The notes under the pieces were generated by a model. It worked only from the letters and a program-made list of their open reading frames with translations, made no database searches and was not told the DNA's origin. This document shows positions 20,416-31,069 of a stretch of DNA of 64,000 nt, in pieces. The position numbers and the translations under genes were made by a program. The stretch lies in NCBI GenBank assembly GCA_016182795.1, contig JACPFW010000029.1:1-64000 (forward strand). The letters run 5' to 3'. Source of the stretch: Gemmatimonadota bacterium. Lineage in GTDB: Bacteria; Gemmatimonadota; Gemmatimonadetes; Gemmatimonadales; Gemmatimonadaceae. Each line of letters starts with the position of its first letter. Position 1 is the first letter of the stretch.

Positions 20416-20808
20416 ATGGCCGACCAGACCATTCATACCATCGGCCGTCGCAAGGAAGCGGTGTGCCGTCTGTACCTGAAGCCCGGCTCGGGCAAGTGGA
20501 GTGTCAACGGGCGCACGCTCGGCGACTACTTCCCGCGTCCCGTGCTCGTGAGCGCCATCCAGCAGCCGTTCACGGCGACCGACACGCTCGGCCGCTTTGA
20601 CGTGCAGGCCAACATCGATGGTGGCGGTGTCACCGGCCAAGCCGGCGCGCTGCGTCTCGCCGTGGCCCGCGCGCTCGTGCAGGTGGACGAGCTGCACCGC
20701 CGCAAGCTCCGCGACCTGGGCCTCCTGACGCGCGATGCGCGCGCCGTGGAGCGCAAGAAGCCGGGCCGTCCGAAGGCGCGCAAGCGGTTCCAGTTCAGCA
20801 AGCGCTAG
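20416..20808 (+). CDS. rpsI: 30S ribosomal protein S9
   Basis: 130 residues. HTIGRRKEAVCRLYLKPGSG at the N-terminus and the basic tail KKPGRPKARKRFQFSKR, which reaches the P-site tRNA, are diagnostic. It begins 3 bases after the rplM stop. Confidence 0.96.
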   Translation: MADQTIHTIGRRKEAVCRLYLKPGSGKWSVNGRTLGDYFPRPVLVSAIQQPFTATDTLGRFDVQANIDGGGVTGQAGALRLAVARALVQVDELHRRKLRDLGLLTRDARAVERKKPGRPKARKRFQFSKR

Positions 20809-20820
20809 TCCGGGCTTGCA

Positions 20821-20912
20821 GGTGGCGGATGGCGGACGGCAGAATGCCGTCTTCCGATCCGATCGAGAGACGACGTTCCGTCCGCCACCTGTCATCTGCC
20901 GTCCGCCATCCG
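20821..20912 (+). repeat. Inverted repeat after rpsI
   Basis: An 18-bp perfect inverted repeat, CGGATGGCGGACGGCAGA (20826-20843) against its complement (20895-20912). A second pair, GGTGGCGGA (20821-20829) and TCCGCCACC (20881-20889), is nested in it. It lies 12 bases after the rpsI stop and may end or stabilise the rplM-rpsI message. Nothing else is recognised between it and rpsB. Confidence 0.8.
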
Positions 20913-21021
20913 TTGTTCATCTCACACCGCGGTCGAGTTCGCTCAGGGTTCCGGTTCGCCGGTCTGTGCGGACGCTGACGCCGCGGGACGACCAAAACCA
21001 TCGCGAGGAAGTCGCACTACC

Positions 21022-21942
21022 ATGGCACAGCCCACGCTCGACGATCTGCTCAAGGCGGGTGTCCACTTCGGACACCAGACCCGCCGCTGGAACCCCAAGA
21101 TGCGCCGCTTCATTTTCGCGGAGCGCAACGGGATCCACATCATCGACCTGCAGAAGACGCTTCGGCAGATCGAACTCGCCCAGAAGCTTGCCCGCGAAGT
21201 CGTGCTGCGCGGCGACCAGGTGCTCTACGTCTGCACCAAGCGCCAGCTGGCGGCGATCGTGACGCAGGAAGCGGAGCGCGCCGGCGCGCTCTCCGTCACC
21301 GAGCGCTGGCTCGGCGGCCTGCTCACCAACTTCTCCACCGTCAAGAAGCAGATCCGCAAGCTCAAGGAGCTTGAGGCCGGCTCCGAGGCGGGCGGCGGGT
21401 TCGAGAACTACACCAAGAAGGAGCAGCTGATGCTCACGCGTCAGAAGGACAAGCTCCTCAAAAACCTGTCGGGCATCAAGAACATGGGGCGCCTGCCGGG
21501 GCTGCTGTTCGTCGTCGACGCCAAGAAGGAACGCATCGCGGTGGACGAGGCCAAGAAGCTCGGCATCCCGATCATCGCCATCTGCGACACGAACTCCGAT
21601 CCCGATCTCATCGCCGTGCCGATTGCCGGTAATGACGACGCCATCCGCTCGGTCGAGCTGCTAACCAGCGCGGTGACGGACGCGATCATCGAGGCCCGCC
21701 GCGAGGCGCCGGTGCGCGAGGAGGTCGAGGAAGGGCAGTCGTACACGTACTCGTCGGACCGCGGCGCCGAGCCGCAGGACCGCGACCGCAACCGCCGCGG
21801 CGGCCAGGGTGGCGGTGAGCGCGGGGGCGACCGTCCGCGCCGTCGTCGCGCCAAGCCGGACGCCATCGCGGCCCGCCTCAAGGGCGACGCCCCGGAAGCG
21901 GCCGACAAGCCCGCCGAGCCGACCGACCAGCCGAGCGCGTAA
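21022..21942 (+). CDS. rpsB: 30S ribosomal protein S2, with a long basic tail
   Basis: 306 residues; the core (about residues 1-240) is canonical: [63 protein letters not shown] and [15 protein letters not shown]. The final 65 residues extend beyond the usual bacterial S2 and are low complexity: Arg/Gly-rich ([20 protein letters not shown]) and then Ala/Pro/Asp-rich. It starts the rpsB-tsf-pyrH-frr cluster. A GAGGAAG sits about 14 bases upstream of the ATG. Confidence 0.95.
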   Translation: MAQPTLDDLLKAGVHFGHQTRRWNPKMRRFIFAERNGIHIIDLQKTLRQIELAQKLAREVVLRGDQVLYVCTKRQLAAIVTQEAERAGALSVTERWLGGLLTNFSTVKKQIRKLKELEAGSEAGGGFENYTKKEQLMLTRQKDKLLKNLSGIKNMGRLPGLLFVVDAKKERIAVDEAKKLGIPIIAICDTNSDPDLIAVPIAGNDDAIRSVELLTSAVTDAIIEARREAPVREEVEEGQSYTYSSDRGAEPQDRDRNRRGGQGGGERGGDRPRRRRAKPDAIAARLKGDAPEAADKPAEPTDQPSA

Positions 21943-21986
21943 GCGCTGGGGCGTGGTCACCACGCCGCGCAGCGCGTATTTTTCCC

Positions 21987-22016
21987 GACGCCGCCGGCCG
22001 CACAGCCGGCGGCGTC
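21987..22016 (+). terminator. Hairpin between rpsB and tsf
   Basis: A perfect 12-bp stem GACGCCGCCGGC / GCCGGCGGCGTC with a 6-base loop CGCACA, 44 bases after the rpsB stop, followed only by TTC. More likely an attenuator or a processing/stability hairpin than a full terminator, since tsf has no other clear promoter. Confidence 0.6.
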
Positions 22017-22052
22017 TTCACACCGATCGAATCAACGAGAAGGCATCAGCAT

Positions 22053-22940
22053 ATGGCCGCTATTTCCGCGAAGGACGTTGCCGAGCTCCGCGCCCGTACC
22101 GGCGCCGGCATGATGGACTGCAAGAAGGCGCTGGAGGAGGCCGGTGGCGCGATGGACGCCGCGGTCGACATCCTGCGCAAGAAGGGGATCGCCAAGGCCG
22201 AGAAGCGCGCGGATCGCGCGGCGTCGGAGGGGCAGATCGCCACGTGGGTCGCGCCCGACGGTTCGGCCGCCGCCATGATCGAGATCAACTCCGAGACCGA
22301 CTTCGTCAGCCGCAACGAGGAGTTCGTGGCGCTGTCGAAGCAGATGTGCGAGCAGGTGACCAAGGACACCAGCGTCGACGGCATCGTGCCGATCGGCGCC
22401 GACGGCGCCTATTTGGCCACCAAGTGGCACGCCGACCCGGCGCGCACGGTGGGCGAAATCGTCAAGGCCGCGTCGGCCAAGACGGGCGAGAATGTCGTGC
22501 TCAAGTGCATCGCGCGCTTTACGGCCAAGGCCGGCGGCGCGGTGGGATTCTACCTGCACTTCAACGGCAAGGTTGGCGTGCTGGTTGAAGTCGCGGGCAT
22601 CACCGGCGAGGCGGGCACGGCGCTGGCCAACTCGATCGCCGAGCATGTGGCGGCGGGCGTGCCGGCGACGGCGATCGCGGTGAGCCGCGACGGCGTGGAT
22701 CCGGCGGTCGTCAAGCGCGAGCGCGACATCTTCGTGGAGCAGGCGGTGGCGAGCGGCAAGCCGCAGAACATCGCCGAGAAGATGGTCGAGGGGCGCATCA
22801 ACAAGTTCTTCGGCGAAATCGTACTCACCGAGCAGCCGTGGGTGCGAGAGGACAGCAAGACGATTGGCCAGCTGATCAAGGAAGCCGGTGCCGGGGCGTC
22901 GGTCGTGCGCTTCGCCCGCTTCAAGATGGGCGAGGCCTGA
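22053..22940 (+). CDS. tsf: Elongation factor Ts
   Basis: 295 residues. It exchanges GDP for GTP on EF-Tu. The N-terminal UBA-like domain has [20 protein letters not shown], followed by the core with [15 protein letters not shown], which contacts EF-Tu. The C-terminus repeats the dimerisation-type fold. It follows rpsB as in nearly all bacteria. Confidence 0.96.
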   Translation: MAAISAKDVAELRARTGAGMMDCKKALEEAGGAMDAAVDILRKKGIAKAEKRADRAASEGQIATWVAPDGSAAAMIEINSETDFVSRNEEFVALSKQMCEQVTKDTSVDGIVPIGADGAYLATKWHADPARTVGEIVKAASAKTGENVVLKCIARFTAKAGGAVGFYLHFNGKVGVLVEVAGITGEAGTALANSIAEHVAAGVPATAIAVSRDGVDPAVVKRERDIFVEQAVASGKPQNIAEKMVEGRINKFFGEIVLTEQPWVREDSKTIGQLIKEAGAGASVVRFARFKMGEA

Positions 22941-22969
22941 CCTTCACCCCGGGGCGGGAGCCCACGATC

Positions 22970-23686
22970 ATGACCGCGGCGCTCAAGTATCCGCGCATCC
23001 TGCTCAAACTCTCCGGCGAGGCCCTCGCCGGAGACAAGGGCTTTGGATTCGATTTCGACGCGATCTCGCGCTTCTCGCACCAGATCCGCACGATTCACGG
23101 GATGGGGGCGCAGGTGGCGGTCGTGATCGGCGGCGGCAACATCGTGCGCGGCTCGCAGATCTCGCGCATGGGGATGGACCGCGTGAGCGCCGACTACATG
23201 GGCATGCTCGGCACGGTCATCAACGCGCTGGCGCTGCAGGATGTGCTGGAGCGCGACGGGCTCGACACGCGCGTGATGACGGCGATCCGCATGGAAGAGC
23301 TGGCGGAGCCGTACATCCGGCGCCGCGCGATGCGCCACCTCGAGAAGGGGCGGTGCGTCGTCTTTGCCGGCGGCACGGGCAATCCGTACTTTTCCACGGA
23401 CACGGCGGCCGTGCTGCGGGCCATCCAGATGAAGGCGGATGTCATCATCAAGGCGACGAGCGTCGACGGCGTTTACTCGGCGGATCCGAAGAAGGATCCC
23501 AATGCCACCCGGTACGACCGCATCAGCTATCGGGATGTGATGCTCGAGGAATTGAGCGTGATGGACCAGACGGCAATCACGCTCTGCAAGGAAAACTCGC
23601 TGCCGTTGATCGTGCTCAACATCAACACGCCGAACGCCGTGGTGGATGCGATCCACGGCAAGCCGGTGGGGACCCTGGTTTCATGA
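22970..23686 (+). CDS. pyrH: UMP kinase
   Basis: 238 residues from the ATG at 22970 ([20 protein letters not shown]), preceded by GGGCGGGAG. It makes UDP from UMP. Amino-acid-kinase fold: [32 protein letters not shown] and [17 protein letters not shown]. The open frame runs 44 codons further upstream inside tsf and is not used. Its stop overlaps the frr start (ATGA). Confidence 0.95.
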   Translation: MTAALKYPRILLKLSGEALAGDKGFGFDFDAISRFSHQIRTIHGMGAQVAVVIGGGNIVRGSQISRMGMDRVSADYMGMLGTVINALALQDVLERDGLDTRVMTAIRMEELAEPYIRRRAMRHLEKGRCVVFAGGTGNPYFSTDTAAVLRAIQMKADVIIKATSVDGVYSADPKKDPNATRYDRISYRDVMLEELSVMDQTAITLCKENSLPLIVLNINTPNAVVDAIHGKPVGTLVS

Positions 23687-24237
23687 ATTCCATTGCCGAC
23701 ATTCTGAAGGACTGCCGCGCCCACATGGAAAAGGGCGTTGAGGCGGTGAAGCGTGAGTTCACGTCCGTGCGTTCGGGCAAGGCCGCGCCCAGCATGCTAG
23801 ACGGCGTCAAGGTCGAGGCCTACGGCGCGCTGGTGTCGCTCAACCAGGTAGCCAGCGTCAACGCGCCGGAGCCGCGCGCGCTGATCGTGACGCCGTTCGA
23901 CAAGGGGCAGGTCCGCGCCGTGGAGAAGGCGATCCGCGAGAGCGGGCTCGGGTTCGACCCGGCGATTCAGGGGACGTTCATCCGCGTGCCGCTGCCGGCG
24001 ATGAACGAACAGCGCCGCAAGGAACTGGTGAAGATCGTGCACAAGTACGCGGAGGAAGGGCATATCGCCATCCGCCACGCGCGCACGCACGCTCGCGAAC
24101 TGCTCAAGAAGCTCGACGGCCAGTCCGAGGATGAGGTGAAGCACGCGGAGAAGGAACTTCAGAAGATGCACGACGACTACATCCACAAGGTCGACGGGCT
24201 GAGCAAGGCGAAAGAAGCTGAAATCATGGAGGTCTGA
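23683..24237 (+). CDS. frr: Ribosome recycling factor
   Basis: 184 residues. It splits post-termination ribosomes with EF-G. Typical N-terminus ([20 protein letters not shown]), central [19 protein letters not shown], and the long helical hairpin with [20 protein letters not shown]. It overlaps pyrH by 4 bases. Confidence 0.96.
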   Translation: MNSIADILKDCRAHMEKGVEAVKREFTSVRSGKAAPSMLDGVKVEAYGALVSLNQVASVNAPEPRALIVTPFDKGQVRAVEKAIRESGLGFDPAIQGTFIRVPLPAMNEQRRKELVKIVHKYAEEGHIAIRHARTHARELLKKLDGQSEDEVKHAEKELQKMHDDYIHKVDGLSKAKEAEIMEV

Positions 24238-24243
24238 GCGCCG

Positions 24244-24990
<747 letters not shown>

Positions 24991-25002
24991 CCCGGCAAAT
25001 CC

Positions 25003-25857
25003 GTGAGCGAGTTCCCGAAGCGGCTGCTCGTCGCGATCGTGCTCATTCCGATCATCGTGGGGGTCATCTACGCCGGCGGTCCGGCGCTGGTCACCCTGCT
25101 GGCGCTCGCCTCGGCGCTCGCCGCGCGCGAGTACTATCTGCTGGCCGAAGTGCGCGGCGCGCGTCCGCTGCGCGCGGTGGGCATTGTGCTCAGCGCGCTT
25201 GTGCCGGTGATCGTGCACGCCCGTTACCTCGGCTTGTGGGTGCTGTCGGTGCCAGTGGTGTCGCTGCTCGTGCCGGTTCTGCTCACCGTGGTGCTGTTCG
25301 CGCGCGGCGCCGAAGGCGGCCCGATGGCGGCGGTGGGGACGACGCTGTCGGGCGTGGTGTACACCGGCGGGATGCTGAGCTTCGCGTACGCGCTGCGCTA
25401 CCACGATTACATCATCGACGCGCGCGGCGGCACGGCCTTGGTGCTGCTGCCGGTTGTTGTCACGTGGCTCAATGACACCGGCGCGTATCTTGCCGGGCGC
25501 GCCTTTGGGCGGCGCAAGCTGATGCCGTCGGTCAGCCCGGGTAAGACGTGGGCCGGCGCGTACGGAGCCGTGGTGGCGAGCGTGCTGACCACGTGGCTGA
25601 TTGCCGCCGTGGCGCTGCCGCCGCTCGCGCAACTGACGCTGCGTCCGGTCGGCATCGTGGTGGTGGGCGTCGTGCTGAGTCTGGCGGCGCAGGTTGGCGA
25701 TCTCGCCGAGTCGATGTTCAAGCGCGAGGCCGGCGTGAAGGACAGCTCGCAGCTGATTCCCGGCCACGGCGGCGTGCTCGATCGCGTCGACTCGCTGCTG
25801 TTCACGCTCCCCGTGGGGTACGTGCTCCTCAGCTTCTTCCTCGTCTACCGGCCGTGA
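25003..25857 (+). CDS. cdsA: Phosphatidate cytidylyltransferase
   Basis: 284 residues from a GTG. It makes CDP-diacylglycerol at the membrane. About seven or eight hydrophobic segments; the C-terminal signature runs from SLAAQVGDLAESMFKREAGV through KDSSQLIPGHGGVLDRVDS, with the metal-binding acidic residues. It is placed between uppS and dxr, the usual order. Confidence 0.94.
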   Translation: MSEFPKRLLVAIVLIPIIVGVIYAGGPALVTLLALASALAAREYYLLAEVRGARPLRAVGIVLSALVPVIVHARYLGLWVLSVPVVSLLVPVLLTVVLFARGAEGGPMAAVGTTLSGVVYTGGMLSFAYALRYHDYIIDARGGTALVLLPVVVTWLNDTGAYLAGRAFGRRKLMPSVSPGKTWAGAYGAVVASVLTTWLIAAVALPPLAQLTLRPVGIVVVGVVLSLAAQVGDLAESMFKREAGVKDSSQLIPGHGGVLDRVDSLLFTLPVGYVLLSFFLVYRP

Positions 25858-25859
25858 CC

Positions 25860-26990
25860 ATGCAGCGCGTCGCCGTCCTCGGCTCGACGGGCTCGATTGG
25901 CACGACGGCGCTGCGCGTGCTGGCGCGGCATCGCGACCGCTTTGCGGTGCAGGCGCTGACCGCGCACGGCAACGCCGTGCTGCTTGCCGAGCAGGCGGCG
26001 GCGTGGAAGCCGCCGTTCATTGCGCTCGTCGAAGGAGACGGCGCGGTGCCGTCGGCGTGGCGCCGCGGCGCGGGCGCGCTGGTGGACGCCGCCACGCTTC
26101 CCGAGGTGGACGTGGTGCTCAATGCCATCGTCGGCGCCGCCGGGCTCGACGCCACGCTCGCGGCGCTGGGCGCCGGCAAGCGCGTGGCATTGGCGAACAA
26201 GGAGTCGCTGGTGGTGGGCGGCGCGCTGGTGGAGGCGGCGGCGCGCCGTGGCGGGGGCGAGGTGGTGCCGGTGGACAGCGAGCATTCCGCCATTCTGCAG
26301 TGTCTCGGCACGCGCTCGGCGGCCGACGTGCGGAAGCTCGTGATCACGGCGTCGGGCGGGCCGTTCCGCGAGTGGTCCGCGGAGCGGGTGCGCGCGGCCA
26401 CCGTGCAGGATGCGCTGCAGCATCCCACCTGGTCGATGGGGCGCAAGATTACCGTCGACAGCGCGACGCTGGCGAACAAGGCGCTCGAAGTCATCGAAGC
26501 GCACTTCCTGTTTGGACTGGGGTATGACCAGATCGACGTGGTCGTGCATCCCCAGAGCATCGTGCATTCGATGGTGGAGTTCCGTGACGGAAGCGTGCTG
26601 GCGCAGCTCGGCGTGCCGTCGATGGAACTCCCCATCTTGTACGCGCTTTCGCATCCGGAGCGCTTCGACGATGCCGGGATCCCGGCGTTCGACGCGGTGG
26701 CCGCCGGGCGGCTGACGTTTGAGGCGGTGCGCCGCGAGGCGTTCCCGTGTCTCTCGCTCGGCGTGGCGGCGGGCCGGGCGGGCGGCGCGGCGCCGACCGT
26801 GTTCAACGGCGCCAATGAAGAGGCGGTGGCACTGTTCCTCGCTGGGCGCATTGCATTTGGCGGGATCGCGGAAGGCGTGGAGGCGGCGTTGGAGCGGCAT
26901 GCGGGGCTTGCGGGCGGCACGCTCGAAGCGCTGTGGCATGCGGATGCACAGGCACGGCACACCGTACGGGAGAGGTTTGGATGTCTTTAG
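25860..26990 (+). CDS. dxr: 1-deoxy-D-xylulose 5-phosphate reductoisomerase
   Basis: 376 residues from the ATG at 25860, two bases after the cdsA stop. First committed step of the MEP isoprenoid pathway; inhibited by fosmidomycin. VLGSTGSIGTTALRVL (NADPH loop), ALANKESLVVGG, VPVDSEHSAILQCL (metal site), TASGGPFRE, HPTWSMGRKITVDSATLANK and APTVFNGANEEAV are all canonical. It feeds the precursor for uppS two genes upstream. Its last 10 bases overlap rseP. Confidence 0.95.
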   Translation: MQRVAVLGSTGSIGTTALRVLARHRDRFAVQALTAHGNAVLLAEQAAAWKPPFIALVEGDGAVPSAWRRGAGALVDAATLPEVDVVLNAIVGAAGLDATLAALGAGKRVALANKESLVVGGALVEAAARRGGGEVVPVDSEHSAILQCLGTRSAADVRKLVITASGGPFREWSAERVRAATVQDALQHPTWSMGRKITVDSATLANKALEVIEAHFLFGLGYDQIDVVVHPQSIVHSMVEFRDGSVLAQLGVPSMELPILYALSHPERFDDAGIPAFDAVAAGRLTFEAVRREAFPCLSLGVAAGRAGGAAPTVFNGANEEAVALFLAGRIAFGGIAEGVEAALERHAGLAGGTLEALWHADAQARHTVRERFGCL

Positions 26991-28147
26991 CATGGCTTGC
27001 ACCGATCGTCGTGCTCGGACTCGTGATTTTCGTGCACGAGCTCGGGCATTTCCTCGCCGCCAAGTGGACGGGCGTCTACGCGCCGCGGTTCTCCATTGGG
27101 TTCGGCCCCGCGCTGTGGCGCCGCCGCCGCGGTGAGACCGAGTACGTGCTCGCCGCGCTGCCGCTCGGTGGGTATGTGCGCATGGCGAGCCGCGAAGACG
27201 AAACCATGGCCGCGTTGGAAGGCGGATCTCCCGAGGGGAAGGCGCCCGAGGCGGGCGAGGAGACGCGGCCGGCGGATTGGGACGAGGAGGCGATGGTGCC
27301 CTTCGGGCCCAAACCGGTGCCGTCCGACCGCTGGTTTGAGAGCAAGCCCTTGTGGGCGCGGCTGGTGATCATGCTCGCCGGCGTGGCGATGAACGTCGTG
27401 CTGACACTCGTCGTGTCGACGGGCGTGTTTGCGTACTACGGCCGGTCGTACGTGCCGGCGGTGGTGGACTCGGTGATCGTGGACATGCCGGCGCAGAAGG
27501 CCGGACTGCAGGCGGGCGATTCCATTGCCAGCATCAATGGCATCGCGGTGCACGCGTGGAGCGACCTGCTGACGACGATTGCGGGCTCGGCGGGCAAGGA
27601 ACTCACCATCGGCGTGGTGCGCGGCGGAACGCCCGTGTCGCTGACGGTGACGCCGGTCGCCCAAGCAGGAGCGAACGCCGTCACGGGACAGAAGGTGATG
27701 GTGGGGCGGATCGGCGCCTACCCGAAGGACCGCCTGGAGCGCGAGCGGATCGGGTTCGCATCGGCGGCCGTGGCGGGAGGGCAGGCGACCTGGGCCATGG
27801 GGACGTCCGTCGTTGGCGTGCTGGGCGGGCTGGTGCAGGGGTCCATCTCGGTGAAGAACCTCGGCGGCCCGGTGGCGATCGCCAGGACGTCGGTGGTGGC
27901 GGCCAAGAGCGGACTTGAATCGTTGTGGGCGTTGATCGCCTTCTTGAGCATCAACCTGGCGGTTTTGAACCTGCTGCCGATCCCGATTCTCGACGGCGGC
28001 CAGGTGGTGATGAATATCGCGGAGTCCATCAAGGGATCGCCGTTTAGCATACGAACCCGCGAAGTGGTTATGCGGATTGGACTTGCCGCGATCGTTGCGC
28101 TCTTCGCCGTGGTGATGTTCAACGACATTGTAGCGCTGTTCAAATAA
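26981..28147 (+). CDS. rseP: Site-2 type intramembrane zinc metalloprotease
   Basis: 388 residues from the ATG at 26981 inside the end of dxr. VIFVHELGHFLAAKWTGV carries the HExxH zinc site in the first transmembrane segment; the third zinc ligand is in LNLLPIPILDGGQV near the C-terminus. One PDZ domain is seen (AVVDSVIVDMPAQKAGLQAG then DSIASINGIAV). An acidic insert (EGGSPEGKAPEAGEETRPAD) separates the first segment from the rest. In other bacteria the orthologue cleaves anti-sigma factors and leftover signal peptides. Confidence 0.93.
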   Translation: MSLAWLAPIVVLGLVIFVHELGHFLAAKWTGVYAPRFSIGFGPALWRRRRGETEYVLAALPLGGYVRMASREDETMAALEGGSPEGKAPEAGEETRPADWDEEAMVPFGPKPVPSDRWFESKPLWARLVIMLAGVAMNVVLTLVVSTGVFAYYGRSYVPAVVDSVIVDMPAQKAGLQAGDSIASINGIAVHAWSDLLTTIAGSAGKELTIGVVRGGTPVSLTVTPVAQAGANAVTGQKVMVGRIGAYPKDRLERERIGFASAAVAGGQATWAMGTSVVGVLGGLVQGSISVKNLGGPVAIARTSVVAAKSGLESLWALIAFLSINLAVLNLLPIPILDGGQVVMNIAESIKGSPFSIRTREVVMRIGLAAIVALFAVVMFNDIVALFK

Positions 28148-28148
28148 C

Positions 28149-28222
28149 GATTGAGGATGTGGACTGAGGATTGGGATTTCGGATTCCACCGCAAAATATC
28201 CGAACCGATTCCGATCCTAAGT
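28149..28222 (+). repeat. Weaker inverted repeat after rseP
   Basis: ACTGAGGATTGGGATTTCGGAT (within 28162-28187) is mirrored by ATCCGAACCGATTCCGATCC (within 28198-28222) with several mismatches. The left side is made of GGATT-like words. It lies just after the rseP stop, in the 168-base gap before rpsO. The rest of the gap is AT-richer than usual and probably holds the rpsO promoter (TACATA at 28237-28242) and leader. Confidence 0.5.
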
Positions 28223-28315
28223 GAGCCGCGGGCCTTTACATAGGGTCGGTTGACCGATATTTTTCCAAGCTACAGCGAAATTGGCCTAACACCGAAGTAC
28301 GCAGAGAACCAGGAA

Positions 28316-28576
28316 ATGTCCTTCGACAAGAAGCCGGCGATCACCAAGAATCGCCGCCACGAGACCGACACGGGATCGTCGTACGTCCAGGTCGGCGTGA
28401 TGACGGAGCGGATCAATTACTTGACCGAGCACTTCCGTTCCCACGCCAAAGACCACCATGGCCGCCGCGGGCTGCTGAAGCTCGTTGGCAAGCGCCGCCG
28501 CTTGCTCGATTACCTCAAGCGCACGGACGTCGAGGGTTACCGCAAGCTCATCGCGGACCTGGGTCTGCGCTACTAA
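28316..28576 (+). CDS. rpsO: 30S ribosomal protein S15
   Basis: 86 residues from the ATG at 28316 ([20 protein letters not shown]). [40 protein letters not shown] and [16 protein letters not shown] are diagnostic. The open frame extends 22 codons upstream but the extra residues are not S15-like. It precedes pnp as in many bacteria, where S15 and PNPase expression are coupled by leader structures. Confidence 0.96.
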   Translation: MSFDKKPAITKNRRHETDTGSSYVQVGVMTERINYLTEHFRSHAKDHHGRRGLLKLVGKRRRLLDYLKRTDVEGYRKLIADLGLRY

Positions 28577-28592
28577 GAACCACAACGCATAC

Positions 28593-28624
28593 CGCGCGGG
28601 CGCATTTGGCGGCCCGCGCGTTTT
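28593..28624 (+). terminator. Terminator/attenuator between rpsO and pnp
   Basis: CGCGCGGGC (28593-28601) pairs with GCCCGCGCG (28612-28620), followed by TTTT. It starts 17 bases after the rpsO stop. A hairpin in this position is the processing and attenuation point in the E. coli rpsO-pnp operon. Confidence 0.75.
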
Positions 28625-28648
28625 GCGTTCTACCGAGACACACGACAC

Positions 28649-30913
28649 ATGATGCATCGCATTGAGCGGACCTTCGCCGGTCGCAAGCTCGTCATTGAGA
28701 CGGGGCGGATGGCCAAGCAGGCCGCCGGATCGGCGCTCGTCCAGTTCGGCGACACGATGGTGCTCGCCGCCGTCACCGTGAGCGACAAGAAGAGCCCGCT
28801 GCCCTTCTTCCCGCTCACCGTCGAGTACAAGGAAAAGACGTACGCCGCGGGCAAGATCCCGGGCGGCTTCATCAAGCGTGAGGGACGGCCGCGCGACGAG
28901 GAGATTCTCTCCTGCCGCATCATCGACCGCTCCATCCGCCCGCTGTTCCCCGAGGGCTTCCAGAACGAAGTCCAGGTCTTCATCTACGTCATCAGCGCCG
29001 ACCAGGAGAATGACGCCGACGTGCTCGGCCTCGTCGCCACGTCGTTCGCGCTGAGTGCGAGCAAGATCCCGTGGGCGGGCCCGATTGCCGGCGTGCGCGT
29101 CGGCCGCGTGGAGAACAAGTGGGTGCTGAACCCCACGTTCCAGGCGCTCGAGTTCTCCGACATGGATCTCGTGGTCGCCGGCTCGCAGGACTCGATCATG
29201 ATGGTCGAGGGCGGCGCGCTGGAGATCGGCGAAGATGACGTGATCAAGGGACTCGAGATCGCGCAGGGCGGCATCCGCGAGCTGATCGCGATGCAGGAGG
29301 AGCTCCTCTCGAAGATCACCGTCGAGAAGATGGAGTGGAGCAAGAACGAGACGCCCGCCGACGTGCAGAAGATCGTGACCAAGGCCGCCAAGTCGAAGAT
29401 CGAGGCCGCGATCAACCAGAAGGAAAAGCACACCCGCATCCAGGCCGTGGAGAAGGTGAAGGACACGGTCAAGGAAGAGCTGGCGGCGACGCTCGAGCCG
29501 GAGCAGGTGCCGTTCATCGGCGCCGTGCTCGGCGATCTGGAGTACGCCGCGCTTCGCGAGCAGGTGCTCGACACCGGCCTGCGCGTCGACGGCCGCAAGC
29601 CGACCGAAGTGCGCCCGATCAGCATCGACACCAGCGTGCTGCCGCGCGCCCACGGCTCGGCGCTCTTCACGCGCGGTCAGACGCAGGCCCTCGTGGCCGC
29701 GACGCTCGGCACCGGCAACGACGTGCAGCGCATGGACAGCATCGACACGGCCAAGGAGACCACCAAGGCCTTCATGCTGCACTACAACTTCCCGCCGTTC
29801 TCGACGGGTGAAGTGCGCCCGATGCGCGGCACCAGCCGCCGCGAAATCGGCCACGGCAACCTGGCCGAGCGCGCCATTCAGGGCGTGCTGCCGCCGTTCG
29901 AGGAGTTCCCGTACACGATCCGCATCGTCAGCGACGTGCTCGAGTCCAACGGCTCGTCGTCGATGGCGACGGTCTGCGGCGGCTCGCTGTCGTGCTTCGA
30001 CGCCGGCATCCCGCTCAAGGGCGCGGTGGCCGGTGTGGCGATGGGGCTGATCAAGGAAGGAAAGAAGTACGCGATCCTCACCGACATCCTCGGCACCGAA
30101 GACCACCTCGGCGACATGGACTTCAAGGTCGCGGGGACGAAGGACGGCATCACGTCGATTCAGATGGACATCAAGATCCAGGGGCTTGACCTCAAGATCA
30201 TGTCCGAGGCGCTGGCGCAGGCCAAGCTGGGGCGTCTGCACATCCTGGGCGAGATGAACAAGGCGCTCGACACGCAGCGCGCCGAGCTGAGCCCGTGGGC
30301 CCCGCGCATCGTGACGATGAACATCAACCCCGAGAAGATCGGCGACCTCATTGGTCCGAAGGGGAAGACGATCCGCGGCATCCAGGACGAGACGGGCGCC
30401 GAGGTGACGGTGGACGACACCGGCCTGGTGACCATTGCCGCCGTCGGCGGCGAGGCGATGGAGCGCGCGCGCCAGATGGTGGCGGCGATCACCGCCGAGC
30501 CGGAAGTGGGGCTCACGTACCAGGGCACGGTGAAGAGCGTCACGGCGTTTGGCGCGTTCATCGAGATCATGCCCGGCACCGAAGCGCTGCTCCACGTGTC
30601 GGAGATGCGCCACACGCGCGTCGAGAAGCCCGAGGACGTGGTGAAAAAGGGCGAAGTGGTCACCGTCAAGCTGGTGGAGCGCGATGAGCGCGGCCGCCTG
30701 CGCCTGTCGATGAAGGCGTTGCTGCCGAAGCCGGGCGCGCCGGAAGGCGGCGCGGCGACGGCTCCGGCCCCCGAAGGCGACGCGTACGCGGCGCCGACTG
30801 CGGCTCCGGCCGAGGGTGGCGAGGCCGCGCCGGAACACCACGAGCGCAAGCATCGCGAGGGTGGCGATCGCGGCGGGCGTGGCGGGCGCGGCGGTCGCGG
30901 ACCGCGCAAGTAG
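28649..30913 (+). CDS. pnp: Polyribonucleotide nucleotidyltransferase (PNPase)
   Basis: 754 residues. 3'-5' phosphorolytic exoribonuclease. Two RNase PH-like domains flank an all-alpha domain (about residues 235-320); catalytic segments include GEVRPMRGTSRREIGHGNLA, SSSMATVCGGSLSCFDAGIP and DHLGDMDFKVAGT. KH domain with IGDLIGPKGKTIRGIQDETG, then an S1 domain TAFGAFIEIMPGTEALLHVS. The tail (last 60 residues) is low complexity and ends in an RGG-type run (GDRGGRGGRGGRGPRK). A second ATG follows directly; either start is possible. Confidence 0.96.
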   Translation: MMHRIERTFAGRKLVIETGRMAKQAAGSALVQFGDTMVLAAVTVSDKKSPLPFFPLTVEYKEKTYAAGKIPGGFIKREGRPRDEEILSCRIIDRSIRPLFPEGFQNEVQVFIYVISADQENDADVLGLVATSFALSASKIPWAGPIAGVRVGRVENKWVLNPTFQALEFSDMDLVVAGSQDSIMMVEGGALEIGEDDVIKGLEIAQGGIRELIAMQEELLSKITVEKMEWSKNETPADVQKIVTKAAKSKIEAAINQKEKHTRIQAVEKVKDTVKEELAATLEPEQVPFIGAVLGDLEYAALREQVLDTGLRVDGRKPTEVRPISIDTSVLPRAHGSALFTRGQTQALVAATLGTGNDVQRMDSIDTAKETTKAFMLHYNFPPFSTGEVRPMRGTSRREIGHGNLAERAIQGVLPPFEEFPYTIRIVSDVLESNGSSSMATVCGGSLSCFDAGIPLKGAVAGVAMGLIKEGKKYAILTDILGTEDHLGDMDFKVAGTKDGITSIQMDIKIQGLDLKIMSEALAQAKLGRLHILGEMNKALDTQRAELSPWAPRIVTMNINPEKIGDLIGPKGKTIRGIQDETGAEVTVDDTGLVTIAAVGGEAMERARQMVAAITAEPEVGLTYQGTVKSVTAFGAFIEIMPGTEALLHVSEMRHTRVEKPEDVVKKGEVVTVKLVERDERGRLRLSMKALLPKPGAPEGGAATAPAPEGDAYAAPTAAPAEGGEAAPEHHERKHREGGDRGGRGGRGGRGPRK

Positions 30914-30966
30914 CCTGACGCGGATCAGACGCACGGGGCGCCGGTGACGGCGCCCGGCGCGGCGAG

Positions 30967-31003
30967 AGGGGGAACGGCGACGATGTCGCGGTTCCCCCTT
31001 TTT
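30967..31003 (+). terminator. Intrinsic terminator of pnp
   Basis: AGGGGGAAC (30967-30975) pairs with GTTCCCCCT (30991-30999), with an inner GCGAC/GTCGC stem and a GAT loop, followed by TTTTT. Classic rho-independent terminator 54 bases after the pnp stop. Confidence 0.88.
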
Positions 31004-31069
31004 GCGTCCGTCTGCGAGGCCGGTACTTCGGGTTGACGGCGGCAGGTCCCGCATCGTTCTTTGTCGTCG

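Noticed and set aside
31061-31069. TTG start three codons upstream for the M16 peptidase
   Set aside because: The ATG at 31070 has better spacing from the promoter-like element, and the three extra residues add nothing recognisable.
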